A DNA stretch of 64,000 nt from NCBI GenBank assembly GCA_905221605.1, contig CAJNDS010000018.1:116001-180000 (forward strand). The letters run 5' to 3'. The stretch comes from Symbiodinium natans (Eukaryota > Sar > Dinophyceae > Suessiales > Symbiodiniaceae). The position numbers and the translations under genes are program-made. The notes under the pieces were generated by a model. That model made no database searches. It was given only the letters and a program-made list of their open reading frames with translations, and had not been told where the DNA came from. Shown in pieces: positions 39,301-47,703 of the stretch; the first letter of the stretch is position 1; each line of letters begins with the position of its first letter.

Positions 39301-42088
39301 GGTGGCCGCTCAAGATGTATTGACGCCACTCCTCCTCTTCCTTGCTCACGGCAGCAGCAGCAGGTGCTTCGGAAGGTTCCTGGATTTGTCGTCGGGCCTC
39401 AGTAATGGCCTTATCAATGCTCTCAAGCTCTCCAGGACGCAAAACATCCGACGGTGGCAGGAAAGCTCCGGCAATGCAAGCTCTCACCTCGGCCTCAACC
39501 TTGCAGGAATCCAGGGATGGTATAGCGCAGTTGGAAGCAATCACAGTGCCGGTGTGTGGCGCCTCTCTTGTTTCAAGGCCACCGGTCCAAGTAGCGAACC
39601 GGTTCCACGCCTCAGTCGTGAAGGGTTTGGCCGACGACGACATCACCGCCAACGGAACCGTGTAACCCCTAACAACAGACGAAAGGGTCCACAACCACTG
39701 CAACAACGGGACCAGGCTGAGATTGGGGCCAAGCTCACCCTCTACCCCAGCAATTCGACCATGGACGGCGGCCCACAGAAGAATCTGAGCGATGCTGTTT
39801 CCAGGGGTCAGGGCCTCGCGGTGCTGCTTGCTCAGGTTGATGGTTACTATGGGAACCCCCCTTTGATTACACCAAGTATCCAAAGGATCGTCCCCGAAGT
39901 CTTGCCTAACAAACCTTAGCACCCAGTCCTTAGAGCTCTCTAGCGTTCGCCTAGTTCTCCTTGGCAGCTGAAGGGCCTTTAGGACGTGTCGCACATGGTG
40001 GCTGTGGATGGGGAGGTTGGCTCCCAGGAGAGGAAGGTGCTCCTTCGCAAAGAGGCCTGTTGCCGTCGCAGCTTGCAGCAGCTCAACCCTGGAACCAGTT
40101 TCCCTAGCTTCCTTGACCCTAGCCTTTAGTGGCTTCGGTGCACTTAAACCTCTTAGGATGGCCTGAAGCTCTTCCACCTCAGTGTTGAACTTCGCCAGCT
40201 TAGCTTCTTCAAGCTCATGGATGAGCTCCAAAGCTCTGGTCTCTGCCAAGATCGGACAACCCTGGCGGACACGAAGCGGGATCTTCCCATGAAGCGGATG
40301 CACCAAGGTGGCCTTCTTCCCAGACCATGTCAAAGAGCATCCTAGCTCCTGGATCAAAGCTCCAACCGGGACGATGGGCTGCGATCCCGGCTCAACCAGG
40401 ATGGTTCCGGAGGAATTTTGCTCCATCACCCTCGTCACCCCTCCGGCCAAAGTGACCTCAGTGCGAGACGTGTTGGTGTCCTTAGGCTCTCGAGAACGCA
40501 TGGGGTGCGAGGCTCCGGAGTCCAGCAAGCCAGTCCTTTCACCCTGGTCTACCTCGCAAGGCGAGGGGTCAGTGCTTGCTACCTGTGCAGTTCTGATGTT
40601 AGGCTGTCCATCAGGGATCGCCTGGCGGATCGCATCGAGGTGGGCCTGAAGGGTCGCAACCGAAACAGGAACCCCTTGGGCGACAGGAGCTTGCGACGCT
40701 GATGGAATGGGCTGTGCTTCAACGACAGGTACCCCGGAGGGTTCCTTGGGCTGGATTGCCTTGAGAACCTTGGCAGCATCCTCAAGGAGAGCTGTGACGT
40801 GGTTGGCATTGGGCGAGGGAGCTGCAGCCTTCAACTCAGGTCCCTTTGGTGGAGGTGAGGTCTTAGGGTTCTTGGGAGGTGGACCCCCGGCCCTTCCGGC
40901 TTTGCTGTTCGGGCAATCCACCTTCCGGTGATTTCTTCCTCCACAAGCCATACATCTTTCACTACGCTCATTCGCAGGAATCTCCTTCCACTCGTGCAAG
41001 TCTTGGCACCTTTCCCCTTTACGGCAACCCTGACCCTGCAGAAAGAACCGACACTTATTCCCTGTGGAACCAGGCTGTGGCGGAGGACTCTTAGGGTTAA
41101 CCGTCGGGAGTCCTGGGGCAGGGTTCTTAGGGTTCCCCTTTCCTTTAGGGCCTGGTGCTTGCGAAGACGATGCTGGAGCTGTCGGGTTATCCACCGCTGC
41201 AATCTGAGGAGGGGGCGCCTTGGCCTTCGGAGTGACCCTTCCGAGCGCTTCAACCTCGGCAGTAAGGGCAGCATGGAGCTGAACGACCGACTCCTGGCTT
41301 GGTGCAACCTCAACCTTCAAGGCGGCTCGAACCAGATTAACCCTAAAGAGAGCTTCGGGAGCCCCCTCAAGCACACCCTTAACTATCGTATTTAGGGCCT
41401 TTACAAGGATCACTGGATCAGGAGTGGTTCCTCCCAAGGCTTGAGTTCGCAGTAGCCAACGCTTCCACTTCCGGAGGACTTCAGTGGCTTGGTGCGGCGA
41501 TGATGCTTGCACAGGAGATTGAAGGAACTGAATCCCCTGCTCTCGTTCCGAGACTCCACCAGGGGCATACAGAGAATACAGTCGGCAGATGATCCCCAGA
41601 GGAGTTTTGATCCTCCCTGCCACGAGTTCTTCCTTGACGGACTTTGGGCAGGCTGCAATTAGGAGCGACTCCAACCTTTTTGCCAACCTGGACCATCTTA
41701 CATCCTGGAGTTCGTAACTCGGGACAGGGTTTAGAGTCAAACGGGTGACAGGATCGGCCGATATGTATCCAGCGTACCATCTCTCTGCTTCCTTGCACAA
41801 GCATGCCCAATAGTCAGCCGATGTGCTGGACATGTCCTCCACACAGGGCGCGCAAAGGTGCAACCAATCCATGAATGCCAACGATGCCTCAGCCCCAATT
41901 TCAGGCAACTTAGGAAGTTCCTGCCAATGGTACTTGACCTGCTCGGCACTCGTGGGTGAACCTTCACTTCCCCGCAGGACAGCTTGCAGGCCTTGCAGTA
42001 AGTTCGTGACCTCAGGACTCCTAGCGTTTGCATCTTGGATCGGGGAAACTGCTGCACCTGGGCTTGGCACGCCTTGGACATGCTCCAA
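33398..42088 (-). CDS. pol: Gag-pol polyprotein of copia element (C-terminal gag, PR, IN, RT, RNase H)
   Basis: The 2896-codon frame (residue 1 at 42088) carries: a CCCH finger (C346, C355, C361, H365); a CCHC knuckle (C379, C382, H387, C392); protease DSG at 523-525; integrase with C936/C939 and the DD35E set D963, D1149, E1185; reverse transcriptase with D2201 and YVDD 2306-2309; RNase H with D2484, E2525, D2558 and a terminal ADILTKAL. Unusual parts are three copies of RVVGK(S/T)PG (1335-1412), a possible oxygenase-like segment (1570-1671), and a tail with a membrane segment (about 2692-2708), proline runs and a late Cys/His cluster. The frame is fully open. Its 5' end overlaps gag in another frame because of a one-base deletion near 42112. 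Confidence 0.9.
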   Translation of the reverse strand: MEHVQGVPSPGAAVSPIQDANARSPEVTNLLQGLQAVLRGSEGSPTSAEQVKYHWQELPKLPEIGAEASLAFMDWLHLCAPCVEDMSSTSADYWACLCKEAERWYAGYISADPVTRLTLNPVPSYELQDVRWSRLAKRLESLLIAACPKSVKEELVAGRIKTPLGIICRLYSLYAPGGVSEREQGIQFLQSPVQASSPHQATEVLRKWKRWLLRTQALGGTTPDPVILVKALNTIVKGVLEGAPEALFRVNLVRAALKVEVAPSQESVVQLHAALTAEVEALGRVTPKAKAPPPQIAAVDNPTAPASSSQAPGPKGKGNPKNPAPGLPTVNPKSPPPQPGSTGNKCRFFLQGQGCRKGERCQDLHEWKEIPANERSERCMACGGRNHRKVDCPNSKAGRAGGPPPKNPKTSPPPKGPELKAAAPSPNANHVTALLEDAAKVLKAIQPKEPSGVPVVEAQPIPSASQAPVAQGVPVSVATLQAHLDAIRQAIPDGQPNIRTAQVASTDPSPCEVDQGERTGLLDSGASHPMRSREPKDTNTSRTEVTLAGGVTRVMEQNSSGTILVEPGSQPIVPVGALIQELGCSLTWSGKKATLVHPLHGKIPLRVRQGCPILAETRALELIHELEEAKLAKFNTEVEELQAILRGLSAPKPLKARVKEARETGSRVELLQAATATGLFAKEHLPLLGANLPIHSHHVRHVLKALQLPRRTRRTLESSKDWVLRFVRQDFGDDPLDTWCNQRGVPIVTINLSKQHREALTPGNSIAQILLWAAVHGRIAGVEGELGPNLSLVPLLQWLWTLSSVVRGYTVPLAVMSSSAKPFTTEAWNRFATWTGGLETREAPHTGTVIASNCAIPSLDSCKVEAEVRACIAGAFLPPSDVLRPGELESIDKAITEARRQIQEPSEAPAAAAVSKEEEEWRQYILSGHLPYRRDCKACILGSGVGLQHRKVKAPASFALSCDLLGPLPEKGLSEDCIASRPRHRYALVAAYRAPSELLEKGGWIGARKSIEDLFAKDLLDQMAKEGKDLRGIPPIPEHDVSPAEEDHRLEEEVQDVFSWPEEEEGAPEISSTLDTVTVEVEEEEEGGLWDEEALRTTVKQLESPVPQTVLRFVRPIPSKHFTAILPAIHSIISEIERIGLPVRSLHTDQGREFLSEGLKEWCSKRSIRVSMSEPHDHKGNGLAERIVGWSKQRARTLLSSADLPVIHWPSAMQYAASLHQHRVLGTSPPAYFGQRVLFKRPVLPGNLKPWNPWSQGRYLSPSNIVTDGHVVLNDEGKLVTVRNIRANPVDPEKEVLDMPGVAADFGSESKQDDIPSYVVPTEPSEERYQPPVRRVVGKTPGVRLGVEEPPPAPLSPEEIPRLDGTKSQPPRVVGKSPGVRIGVEEPPEVEPLPLPDSKGLEEPAHRVVGKSPGGRIGTEEPPEVDQPSPFAEGLRVRPDPLHLSTDPAEPPVPAPRRKITGKTKMAKRITVVQPLEEKARSLREALSFSPGEVATLLNEALNIRPSASHQRIRGVASGCTFGAYARGSINKGITLATGERPELTRYLNAFLQHSLGDCEHPSGTPPTWVALAVFRAREVSPHRDLQNEIGSWNHAVHVKCPTLWVESTQDSNPVFGGGKQEESEVKVTSERVLAGREVQFLEGAVTFNARNWHAVPASSDWVIAGFTPLGWDRDLSDALRGFGFPVPSPVRIAMIQGGGTSSSSGELASDLQGDSAATSGISGTGSTQASIQVSSLGSTPEEGIELPDRLGAINDPDLVRALVTLNLQHRVEGLEALGVEVARDMLYVYPEDLLEEGWSLVETRLFRELVLRNLEQGPTTDARPSGPTPATPAQAGVRAIGGNGSRPTFIQEIRQRRHQRAAEERASNVSDDATAGSSEPPEGRPDPRVTPAIIEAPAQEAFDEIQQWTPIPLEVLRLAEELGSEADLVARPSDIEYANNTFDDMVRGYFWNRNGLHPIVARLALRTFARHRCDVLGLSDRHPDEEAQEESTLETPVIRMALHDHEDLEEPPLANAHSSCSSRIPAALLSPAYIILQQGVQFPKEVDQVPHVSEVQACKAELYTHDMEGRLEALQGRPLETTHTVAPAEVRRHKHHWFQAFKKELESLVGKGAIERVSGKRAAELLNDPESTVLHAKGVCTVKPGKQDEPYRRKARLVACGNESGFTDADDLYASGVAVEGLRAALVEASHNQWGAYGTDVATAFLLAPLGSQAKGRKYILRPPQILRDLALAEEGEYWVIRKAIYGLRESPRWWSEYRDQALKGVKTVDPTTGELLTLEQGQVDANILRIKGVGGETLGLMILYVDDVLFLTTESRARAIYDYIRTSLGWELDPLKQATEEEPLKFLGVNIRPLPKAPGKEPGFSLEQTAYIEEVLHAHGFSGHPSLVACPKELLHDFPNEPAGADALKRAQKITGELLWISQRSRPDISYLVHTMCCNTSKCPERVCEIGQRLLKFLAATKNVRLELRVSDPHGGVQVFTDASFAPEGAHSFGGVLIKYRGATVFWKATKLPLISVSTAEAELQTLSEGAILGQSFLASLQDVTNDMSPLHLRCDSTAAIALAEGSSSQRTRHLKVRAAALRQLVEQGMSLSHCPGDIQCADILTKALSSARLRDLSILIGLTRESEEPTASVQCLQGSGCSQGLAAWVALLMSYAGVIYGQEQHEGQAPPPPPPLVHEDPPGVSDDTWLYVALVVVVIAALGVWECLKGVGRGVYRRVETRPVVKALSRREEKLQRAVAQALERELPSPDTSSTTSIEMQARRRHRRKQTPPPPPPCDSPQGSACASGDNPWLRAPVPRPPPPHPLPPTPARPAEGTSPVRHAGVERGVRGVSVAVQTEPVLVFGVDEHAYMTPKGKTIHDDIHCRAGLHQPLGVTAKTPCRHCLGRKTRNG
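37076..37381 (-). other. Possible 2OG/Fe(II)-oxygenase-like segment inside pol
   Basis: Residues 1570-1671 show an HxD pair (H1583, D1585) and a later conserved-looking FNARNWHAV with H1654, spaced as in double-stranded beta-helix oxygenases. The usual distal Arg/Lys is not obvious. The assignment rests on pattern only. Confidence 0.3.
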
Positions 42089-42690
42089 GGGCTTCGTACC
42101 CCGAGCTGCGACGAGGGAAATGCTGCACCTGGACCTGGCACGCCTGGGACTTGCTCCAAGGGCTTCGTACCCCGAGCTGCGACCGAGGGAAATGCTGCAC
42201 CTGGACCTGGCACGCCTGGGACTTGCTCCAAGGGCTTCGTACCCCGAGCTGCGACCGAGGGAAATGCTGCACCTGGCACGCCTGGGACATGCTCCAAGGG
42301 CTGCATACCCTGAGCTGCAATCGAGGGAAATGCAAAGCCTGATGCACCTGGCACGCCTGGGACATGCTCCAAGGGCTGCATACCCTGAGCTGCGACCGAG
42401 GGAAACGCTGCACCTGATGCACCTGGCACGCCTGGGACATGCTCCAAGGGCTGCATACCCTGAGCTGCGACCGAGGGAAATGCTGGCACGCCTGGGACAT
42501 GCTCCAAGGGCTGCATACCCTGAGCTGCGACCGAGGGAAATGCTGCGCCTGATGCACCTGGCACGCCTGGGACATGCTCCAAGGGCTGCATACCCTGAGC
42601 TGCGACCGAGGGAAATGCTGGCACGCCTGGGACATGCTCCAAGGGCTTCGTACCCTGAGCTGCAACCGGGGGAAAACCTGCGCCTGGTTG
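42040..42690 (-). repeat. 60-72-bp tandem repeat within gag
   Basis: About nine units containing TGCTCCAAGGGCT(T/G)C(A/G)TACCC and GAGGGAAATGCTG(C), some with an extra GCACCTGATGCACCTGG. Unit-length differences are multiples of three except for the one-base deletion near 42112. Confidence 0.9.
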
Positions 42691-43629
42691 GTTGAGGGTT
42701 TGCCGAGGACCCGAACCCAATCCCTTGAAGTTCTCACCCAACCAACCCCAAACCTTACCTACTGTGCTAGTTCTCCATGACTCCCGTTCTGCTACAGCTA
42801 CAGCATTAGCGAGACGGTCCCTTAGGAACTCATTCTCCCTAGCTAGTCCCTGTACAAGCGCACTATGCTCTCTTCGCATGACCTCCAGCTGTCGATGCAC
42901 TTCGGCCTGAACGGCCCCACTGCTCACACCAGCTGAATCCGACGACTCAGGCCTTCCAGCTTCTCTTCCAGGACTCCCAAACCCAGAAAGCAAAGGCGCC
43001 TCGCGATTCATCGTCTCAATCTGGCTCAGGACTTCAGGCGGAAACAGTGGCTGCTGCAACATCACCTCGGCTGGAGCGGGGGGAGGCCCACGTGGTGGAG
43101 AGGGAGACCTCGAATCATCCCGTGACCCATCCCAGCCAGCACTCAGATACGTTTCCACTTCCCCAGACTCTCCTCCTTCGTTCATAGGAGGTCGGGAAGC
43201 CATAGCAGGGTGTCCAGCGGCCACCTGCACCGCTTGCCAGATCTGTCCTACAGCTCGCCGTGCACTCTCCAAAGGTCCTTCGGGTAGTTCTGAACTGTTG
43301 TTGCCTGCTCCAGGGGGCAAACCGGTATCTGGGGCCTCGCCCCCATCGGTTGCCGCCCTCAGGTCATTCACAACCTCCAAAGGTGTAGCTGTACCACCAC
43401 CTCCAGAGCCAGGGATGGACCCCTGCTGCAGATCATTGCCAGATCTGCAGCCGGAGGCCATCCTCGTGTCCTGCGGCAAACTGCTCCCAGCATCCAAGCC
43501 CACACCACTTGTAGACCCAGCTTCAGAAGCAGCCCCATAGCTTGGCGCCACCGACGACTGGTGCCCGCGACCATTCATCAGAGGCCCTGTAGCGGAGCCC
43601 CGCACCGCCGAAGCGGATTGGGCACTCAT
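42111..43629 (-). CDS. gag: Gag N-terminal part with tandem peptide repeats
   Basis: Start chosen at the ATG at 43629, which overlaps the primer-binding site; the frame is open further upstream into the LTR. About 505 residues: Ser/Gly-rich N-terminus, a coiled-coil-like stretch (EVHRQLEVMRREHSALVQGL and onward), then about nine 20-24-residue repeats built on FPSVAAQGMQPLEHVPGVP (42040-42690). In the last repeat but one, GCGACCGAGG is reduced to GCGACGAGG at about 42108-42116. The frame then drifts out of phase with pol and would end at 41737. So gag and pol were probably one frame before this deletion. Confidence 0.8.
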
Positions 43630-43633
43630 AACC
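43625..43633 (-). promoter_or_regulatory. Primer-binding site, initiator tRNA-Met half
   Basis: CTCATAACC (+ strand) directly adjoins the 5' LTR and equals part of the initiator tRNA-Met anticodon loop and stem. This is the half-tRNA priming site known from Drosophila copia rather than the 3'-CCA type. Confidence 0.7.
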
Positions 43634-44060
43634 TGTTGATGGCTCAAACAGGTCCCCAGCGAAGAGCACCCCTTCGATGTGGACTGAGTCCTCCTCCGAA
43701 ATCTCGAACCTTGTATTCTTTGCCGAAGAAAACCTCCGAAACTCCAATCGCCCAAAGTCTCCCAGACTGCACAGCGCAGAGCGGCCTATGGCTTTTCTCT
43801 CAGCAAGCGAACACGCTCGGACTCAGAAGAGAAGAAAGAACAAAAGCAAGCTGACAAGTGCTATACAAAGCCAGACTTACAAATCTTTCTTGAAAGCTAT
43901 GTGTTTGCGGTGCATGCAGCCCCTTCCAAGCACATCCCTACTGAGTGCTTCAAGCATGTTCGGGTTATGTACTCGTGCTGCATGCCTTTGAACCACAAGT
44001 CGGAAAAGAAGAAGCGAAGCACCTGGGCAAAGGGCTCGTGGAGGGTCTGGACATTCAACA
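43634..44060 (-). mobile_element. 5' LTR of Ty1/copia element
   Basis: 427 bp, same ends and length as the 3' LTR at 32935-33361. GGTAC follows at 44061-44065. LTR promoter elements are not individually recognisable. Confidence 0.95.
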
Positions 44061-44469
44061 GGTACAAATACAGCGGAAGACACTTAAGCTTGCCTTCTGA
44101 GGGTCCCTTCCTTACATTTAAGGACCCTGAACCCGAAATCCTAAACCCTAAACCCAAAACCCTGTTAGTATATATAAGGTGGGAACATCCCAACTTATCT
44201 CCCTCAAGAAGTAAGAAGATCCTCGTTTCCGCAGCCGCCGCTGAAAGCCCTCAAAAGACCGGCGCCCATGCGCCCGCCGGCGGCCTCCCCAAGGAGTGCC
44301 AGGGAGAAGGGTTTAGGGCGTTTAGGGTTCAGGGTTTAGGGTTAGGGCATAGGGTTTGGGGCTTTGGGTTTAGGGTCTTGGGTTTACGGTTTGGGATTTA
44401 GGGTTCCATGCCCGAAAAAGCGCTGTCAAGACCACGACGCAGACCAAGTACCTAGGGGTGCCCCGGATA

Positions 44470-44723
44470 GCTCCCTTCCCTTTAGGATTGAGCGCCGTAT
44501 CTTTAGTCGTATTTTCATCGCAGTCGTGAACTGCAAACTAGACCCCCTCAACCTCACTAGGTTTCTGTGCAGAGTGATTGGCATCAAGGCGTCGTGCTAT
44601 TCCCCTGTCCCCAGCCAGGAGGTTTGGAGGCACGCGGGCTATCCCAAAAAGCCTCCATGCCGCTTCTCCCAGCTGCAGACCCGTTCCATCATGTTGCTCA
44701 AAGCCCCAGCGTTTAGGGACTAA
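44470..44723 (+). CDS. Hypothetical open frame
   Basis: The frame reads through FRIERRIFSRIFIAVVNCKL, DPLNLTRFLCRVIGIKASCY and FSQLQTRSIMLLKAPAF to a TAA. The upstream part (44364-44415) is repeat-derived, so the true start is probably a splice acceptor after 44440. Coding-like composition; no family recognised. Confidence 0.35.
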
Positions 44724-44773
44724 ATACGGGTTAAGGGAAGACGTGGAGGTATGGAATTCCTGAAGCTCTGATA

Positions 44774-44885
44774 CTTAGAAGCTCTGTTGACTTAGTAAGT
44801 CTACTTCGTATCCGCTAGAGACCCTCTTAGAATCCCCATAGCCCCCCTTTCTCACCCTACTTACTAAGTCAAGCGAGCTTCCAAG
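44774..44885. mobile_element. Foldback element, CTTGGAAGCTC ends
   Basis: CTTAGAAGCTC...TTGACTTAGTAAGTC at the left is inverted at the right (TACTTACTAAGTCAAGCGAG then CTTCCAAG). A half copy with CTTGGAAGGCCTTTTGACTT lies at 5848-5880. Confidence 0.65.
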
Positions 44886-44904
44886 TAATCCCTCCCAATG
44901 CCCT

Positions 44905-45182
44905 GAACCCTAAACCCTAAACCCTAAACCCCAAACCCCAAACCCCAAACCCCAAACCCTAAACCCTAAACCCTAATTCCTAAACCCTAAACCCCCTAAA
45001 AGCGAAGGAGCCTTGAGCTTCTCGCAGCGCTGCTCTTGGGCGGCCTGGTGTCCGGGCTCTGTCTCAACCCTAAGCCCTAAGACCTAAACCGCAAGGTTTA
45101 GGTTTAGGTTTAGGGTTTAGGGTTTAGGGTTTAGGGTTTAGGGTTTAGGGTTTCAGGTTTAGGGTTTAGGGTTTAGGGTTTA
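44905..45182. repeat. Telomere-like repeats, inverting at 45094
   Basis: CCCTAAA units at 44905-44998, a short unique stretch, then CCTAAACCGCAAGGTTTAGG at ~45090 where orientation flips to TTTAGGG (to 45182). Confidence 0.85.
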
Positions 45183-45226
45183 CCTTTGACCTTACCATCT
45201 TTATATACATATATATATATAGTACG

Positions 45227-45352
45227 ATGTTTCGTTCTTTTTTTGGAAGCATTTTGACATTACTTTTGCTTTCAAACTCTGAATCTTCGTCGGCTTTAGT
45301 TAAGGTCCCTGCTCTTCTTAGTGCCATTACTACTACGCACAACCATTACCAG
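45227..45352 (+). CDS. Candidate first exon with signal-peptide-like N-terminus
   Basis: Forty-two codons: MFRSFFGSILTLLLLSNSES, then a short stretch ending HNHYQ at CAG|GTAGGC. The hydrophobic core at residues 7-16 resembles a secretion signal. The following intron region (45360-45436) contains a copy of the introner-like element. A (TA)n stretch (45203-45220) precedes the ATG. Confidence 0.35.
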
Positions 45353-45369
45353 GTAGGCCCGTGCGACAT

Positions 45370-45436
45370 TTTGTATTTTCCCTTGTTGGGTTTAAGAGGA
45401 TCATATTCAGGAAAATTTTTCAAAGGGTGTTAGGGC
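45370..45436 (+). mobile_element. Introner-like element fragment
   Basis: TTGGGTTTAAGAGGATCATA and TTCAGGAAAATTTTTCAAAG resemble 54120-54172 and the AAGAGGATACTAAGAATACT core of the intron 62008-62118. It sits just after the donor at 45353. Confidence 0.4.
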
Positions 45437-45509
45437 AATCCTAGACTACCATCAATCACCATCTTTTCCCTTGTCACTATCACCAGTATTATGAATCCGT
45501 TCATGAACG

Positions 45510-45963
45510 AATGACGACTACTACCCCTACTACCACTCTACTACCACTACTGCCACTCTACTACCACTCTAATACCACTCTACTACTACACACCTACTTC
45601 TACTACCGCTACTACTGCTAGTACCACCACCACCAGCAGCAGCAGCACCACCACCACCTTACCCCTACCCCTACCCTTACCCCTACCCTTACCCCTACCC
45701 TTACCCATACTGCTACTACTACTACTACGACTACTACTACTGCTACTGCTACTGCTACTGCTACTGCGACTACTACTACTACTACTACTACTCCTACTAC
45801 AACTACTACTCCTACTGCTACTGCTACTGCTACTGCTACTGCCTTTGCGCTCCTACTCCTACTCCTACTCCTACTCCTACTCCTACGACGACGACGTCGA
45901 TGACGACGACGACTACTACTACTCCTGCTGCTGCTGCTCCTACCAATACTACTACTACTACTG

Positions 45964-46018
<55 letters not shown>

Positions 46019-46067
46019 CTACTACTACTACACCACCACCACTACCACTACGACTACGACTACTACG

Positions 46068-46132
<65 letters not shown>

Positions 46133-46133
46133 A

Positions 46134-46168
<35 letters not shown>

Positions 46169-46170
46169 GC
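45510..46170. repeat. (TAC)n and related trinucleotide array
   Basis: Long runs of TAC with TGC, TCC and GAC variants and an internal CCCTTACCCCTA-type hexamer block (45657-45710). Homopolymeric Ser, Thr, Tyr or Val frames arise from it and are not genes. Confidence 0.95.
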
Positions 46171-46199
46171 GCCAAAGGGTCGGTTTGCCCACACCCAAG

Positions 46200-46515
46200 C
46201 CGTCCAGCATAGGGTTTAGGGTTTAGGGTTTAGGGTTTAGGGTTCAGGGTTTAGGGTTTAGGGTTAGGGGTTTAGGGTTAGGGCTTTAGGGTTAGGGTTT
46301 AGGCTTTAGGGTTTAGGGTATAGGGTATAGGGTTTAGGGTTTAGGGTTTAGGGTTTAGGGTTTAGGGGTTAGGGGTTAGGGTTCAGGGGTTAGGGGTTAG
46401 GGTTTAGGGTTTTGGGTTTAGGGGTTAGGGTTTAGGGTTTAGGGTTTAGGGCTTAGGGTTTAGGGTTTAGGGTTTAGGGTTTGGGGTTTGGGGTTTAGGG
46501 TTTAGGGTTTAGGGC
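46200..46515. repeat. TTTAGGG array with GGTTAGGG variants
   Basis: About 40 units in one orientation, including TTAGGGG and TATAGGG variants. Confidence 0.9.
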
Positions 46516-46516
46516 C

Positions 46517-46722
46517 AGAAACATCGCGCTTGCGCACCTCCAGACAAAGAGCGCGGGCAACCCGCGCCCTTCCAAAATTCCGGAACCCAGCGAAAACCGC
46601 AGAGGGTGGTCGTTTATGAAAAAAAGAAGGAAAAAGAAAACAATGTTTTCGAACGTCCCAGCTCCGGAAACATCGCGCCTGCACATGTTTTGTGTACCTC
46701 CAGAAAAAGGGCGCGGGCAAAC
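46517..46722. repeat. ~45-bp direct repeat between trinucleotide arrays
   Basis: GAAACATCGCGC(T/C)TGC(G/A)CA...ACCTCCAGA(C/A)AAAG and GCGCGGGCAA occur at 46517-46560 and 46668-46722. Each copy lies beside a TTTAGGG or (TAC)n array. Confidence 0.75.
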
Positions 46723-46737
46723 GGCAGCTTTGCACCG

Positions 46738-46786
<49 letters not shown>

Positions 46787-46851
46787 GCTACGACTAGGAC
46801 TAGGACTAGGACTAGGACTAGTACTAGTACTAGTACTAGTACTAGTACTAG

Positions 46852-46920
<69 letters not shown>

Positions 46921-46925
46921 ACCTA
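46738..46925. repeat. (TAC)n/(TAG)n microsatellite
   Basis: TAC trinucleotides with an internal block of ACTAGG/ACTAGT hexamers (46790-46850). Confidence 0.95.
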
Positions 46926-47091
46926 CTACACTACAGCTTCAGGGTTGAGGCTGTTTTGGGGAGTCGCTGCATACGGCAGCGTAGATCTGGAGCCCACCCC
47001 CAAACCCGAAGCCCTCCCAAGAGCATTCAAGGGTTTAGGGTTTTGGGTTTAGGGTTTAGGGTTTAGTTTAGTGTTCAGGGGTTTAGCGCAG

Positions 47092-47256
47092 CCAAGGTTG
47101 CAGCTGCACATGGCAATGAAGATCTGGAGCTTTGCAGCTCGGAGGGCTGCGGCGTGACGTTGCTACAGACGGGGCTCCTCATCAGCGATGCCCCGCCCAA
47201 CGCGCCCGCCACCTCCGCGCCTGCTGTACCTTCCGCTCAACTTCTGCCTCAAGCAG
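47092..47256 (+). CDS. Candidate exon, unknown protein
   Basis: TAGCGCAG acceptor, then AKVAAAHGNEDLELCSSEGC, GVTLLQTGLLISDAPPNAPA and TSAPAVPSAQLLPQ. Where the exon-like composition ends, an introner-like element begins (GCAGCTATAGCCCCC). The start AAAHGNEDLE is reminiscent of an ankyrin or similar helical repeat but is too short to assign. Confidence 0.4.
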
Positions 47257-47437
47257 CTATAGCCCCCTCAGGAATGTTTTGGATTTGTTTATTTTTTCAT
47301 TTCTGAAAAACCCAAGGGCATACTACTATAAAATCCTAAGGAATGTTACCAAAAAACCCAAGGGAATATTAATATGAATCCCAAGGGAGCCTTAAAGACA
47401 ATATTTTTTGGATGAAGGTTCTAGAAGGGGAGTAGAG
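47254..47437 (+). mobile_element. Introner-like element, copy at 47.3 kb
   Basis: Starts GCAGCTATAGCCCCCTCAGG and ends GAAGGTTCTAGAAGGGGAGTAGAG. The middle has two AACCCAAGGG(C/A)ATA blocks, suggesting internal duplication. Start and end match the intron 62008-62118. Confidence 0.5.
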
Positions 47438-47440
47438 GTT

Positions 47441-47530
47441 GGGATGTTCACCCTTATACTAACAGTCCTTAATAGGGATTATAGTACCCCCATGATAATC
47501 CTATCAAGGACTGTTAGTAGAAGGGGGCCC
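47441..47530. mobile_element. Foldback element, family 1 copy b
   Basis: GGGATGTTCACCCTTATACT...CTAACAGTCCTTAATAGGGA folds with TCCTATCAAGGACTGTTAGT...AAGGGGGCCC; arms about 40 bp. Same family as 556-643, and placed directly after the introner-like element. Confidence 0.65.
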
Positions 47531-47703
47531 TAAACCCTAGACCCTAACCCCTAACCCCTACACCCAAAAAGCCCTAAGCCCTAAGCCCTAAGCCCTATGC
47601 CCTAAGCCCTAAACCCTAAACCCTAAACCCTAAACCCTAAACCCTAAACCCTAAACCCTAAACCCTAAACCTTGGGGGGTGTTAGGGTTTTTTCTCGGAA
47701 CAG

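Larger units (their letters stand above)
32935..44060 (-). mobile_element. Ty1/copia LTR retrotransposon, 11.1 kb, recent
   Basis: Both LTRs, the GGTAC target duplication (32930-32934 and 44061-44065), a primer-binding site and a purine tract are present. The domain order Gag, protease, integrase, reverse transcriptase, RNase H on the minus strand is the Ty1/copia order. The element is longer than typical copia (5-6 kb) because of a repeat-rich gag, ~900 residues between integrase and reverse transcriptase, and a C-terminal extension. It contains no telomere-like array although its surroundings do. Confidence 0.95.

Noticed and set aside
39515-39540. GGTATAGCGCAGTTGGAAGC resembling a tRNA A box
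   Set aside because: Lies within the integrase-region coding sequence; no B box or cloverleaf at the right distance.
38924-39919. 331-codon + strand frame opposite pol, and other frames antisense to pol
   Set aside because: The minus strand carries recognisable integrase motifs here; high-GC antisense frames are shadows.
33398-43629. Interpretation of the large gag-pol as an integrated virus
   Set aside because: LTRs, copia domain order and half-tRNA priming identify a retrotransposon; no recognisable envelope protein, only a membrane segment of unknown role.
45618-46219. Poly-Ser, poly-Thr, poly-Tyr and poly-Val frames
   Set aside because: Translations of a (TAC)n microsatellite in all frames on both strands.
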